NCBI GenBank assembly: GCA_015660615.1
Contig: DQKQ01000273.1
Location: 1-15,580 of the forward strand
Length of the DNA stretch: 15,580 nt
DNA from: Flavobacteriales bacterium
Lineage (GTDB): Bacteria > Bacteroidota > Bacteroidia > Flavobacteriales_D > Sanyastnellaceae
Reading direction: 5' to 3'
Part shown: in pieces, positions 15,209 through 15,580 of the stretch
Layout: each line of letters begins with the position of its first letter
Numbering within the stretch: position 1 is the stretch's first letter
Notes under the pieces: model-generated
The model's database searches: none
What the model was told of the DNA's origin: nothing
The model's input: only the letters and a program-made list of their open reading frames with translations
Position numbers and translations under genes: made by a program

Positions 15209-15580
15209 CTAATGACCTACTTCACCCTCTTTAAGTGGTGTAGTCTGAAGAACGAAATCTTCTTCATGAGCAGGATTACTATAGTCATAAGCCCAACGAT
15301 GAACCTCTGGCAATGCACCAGGCCAGTTACCGTGCATATGCTCAACTGGTGTTGTCCACTCAAGTGTATTCGCTTTCCAAGGGTTCTGTACTGCTTTCTG
15401 TCCACGGAAGATGCTGTAAAAGAAGTTGAATAAGAAAATTAATTGTGCCAATGATCCGATAATAGCAAACACAGAAATAATAGGTTGTAAATCTGCTGTT
15501 TCACTCAAGAAGTCGAAATGCGAAGCATCATAGTATCTACGAGGAGCTCCTGCAAGTCCTACAAAATGCATTGGAAAGAA
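15209..15580 (-). CDS. ctaD: Cytochrome c oxidase subunit I, C-terminal fragment
   Basis: The visible 123 residues are the C-terminus of the haem-copper oxidase catalytic subunit of aerobic respiration. The frame is open to the window edge and begins FFPMHFVGLAGAPRRYYD, the highly conserved loop after helix X/XI of aa3/caa3-type oxidases. It continues with the last transmembrane helix (IISVFAIIGSLAQLIFLFNFF) and a hydrophilic tail (NPWKANTLEWTTPVEHMHGNWPGALPEVHRWAYDY) typical of Bacteroidota enzymes, stopping at TAG. The haem and copper ligands lie upstream, outside the window. The NPWKANTLEWT segment is characteristic of SoxB/CoxA-type subunit I. A strong terminator follows. Confidence 0.95.
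   Translation of the reverse strand, partial: FFPMHFVGLAGAPRRYYDASHFDFLSETADLQPIISVFAIIGSLAQLIFLFNFFYSIFRGQKAVQNPWKANTLEWTTPVEHMHGNWPGALPEVHRWAYDYSNPAHEEDFVLQTTPLKEGEVGH

Overview
The window looks like ordinary chromosome of a marine-type member of the Bacteroidota, probably Flavobacteriia or a close relative. Evidence: two TonB-dependent receptors (one with the N-terminal carboxypeptidase-regulatory-like domain typical of the phylum) and a DUF4249 lipoprotein; a secreted enzyme with a C-terminal type IX secretion (Por) sorting domain; a monofunctional Bacteroidota-type proline dehydrogenase; few Shine-Dalgarno sequences; and several TAnnTTTG boxes, the -7 element of the Bacteroidota housekeeping sigma factor. 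I see no tRNA, rRNA, CRISPR array, insertion sequence, phage gene or clear pseudogene. Two genes are cut by the window edges (the M20 dipeptidase at the left, ctaD at the right). No stretch longer than about 110 bases lacks a gene.

Layout. (1) 1-686, minus: N-terminal two-fifths or so of an M20 dipeptidase, divergent from 751-2340, plus: proline dehydrogenase followed closely by a small four-helix membrane protein resembling the CmpB/type IV ABC-transporter-like family. (2) 2364-8004, minus: an outer-membrane uptake block. It comprises a carboxypeptidase-like-domain TonB receptor, its DUF4249 lipoprotein partner 23 bases downstream and, after an 83-base gap holding two overlapping inverted repeats, a FecA-like siderophore or ferric-citrate type receptor. 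(3) 8022-9593, plus: a PQQ-type glucose/sorbosone dehydrogenase beta-propeller exported by the type IX system, starting at GTG. (4) 9601-9984, minus: a small Cys-containing membrane-anchored protein, divergent from 10033-12481, plus: a tightly overlapped three-gene operon (ABC ATPase, MacB/FtsX-like permease, membrane-anchored DUF3299-like protein with a CFFC motif), then a 65-residue protein whose stop codon lies inside a strong terminator. (5) 12836-14044, plus: HI0933/BaiN-type flavoprotein. (6) 14101-15132, minus: ruvB, preceded by the terminator of ctaD (cytochrome c oxidase subunit I C-terminus).

How the genes fit together. Proline dehydrogenase and the dipeptidase suit a peptide- and amino-acid-consuming lifestyle. 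The receptors and lipoprotein serve outer-membrane uptake, with probable metal-responsive control of the FecA-like receptor. The ABC/DUF3299 operon resembles metal-linked (zinc-regulated) ABC/DUF3299 arrangements known in proteobacteria. The most interesting sequence-level signal is that five gene starts have a TAnnTTTG or one-mismatch box ending only 3-4 bases before the start codon, the geometry expected of leaderless transcripts. I did not find a clearly novel defence or mobile system here.
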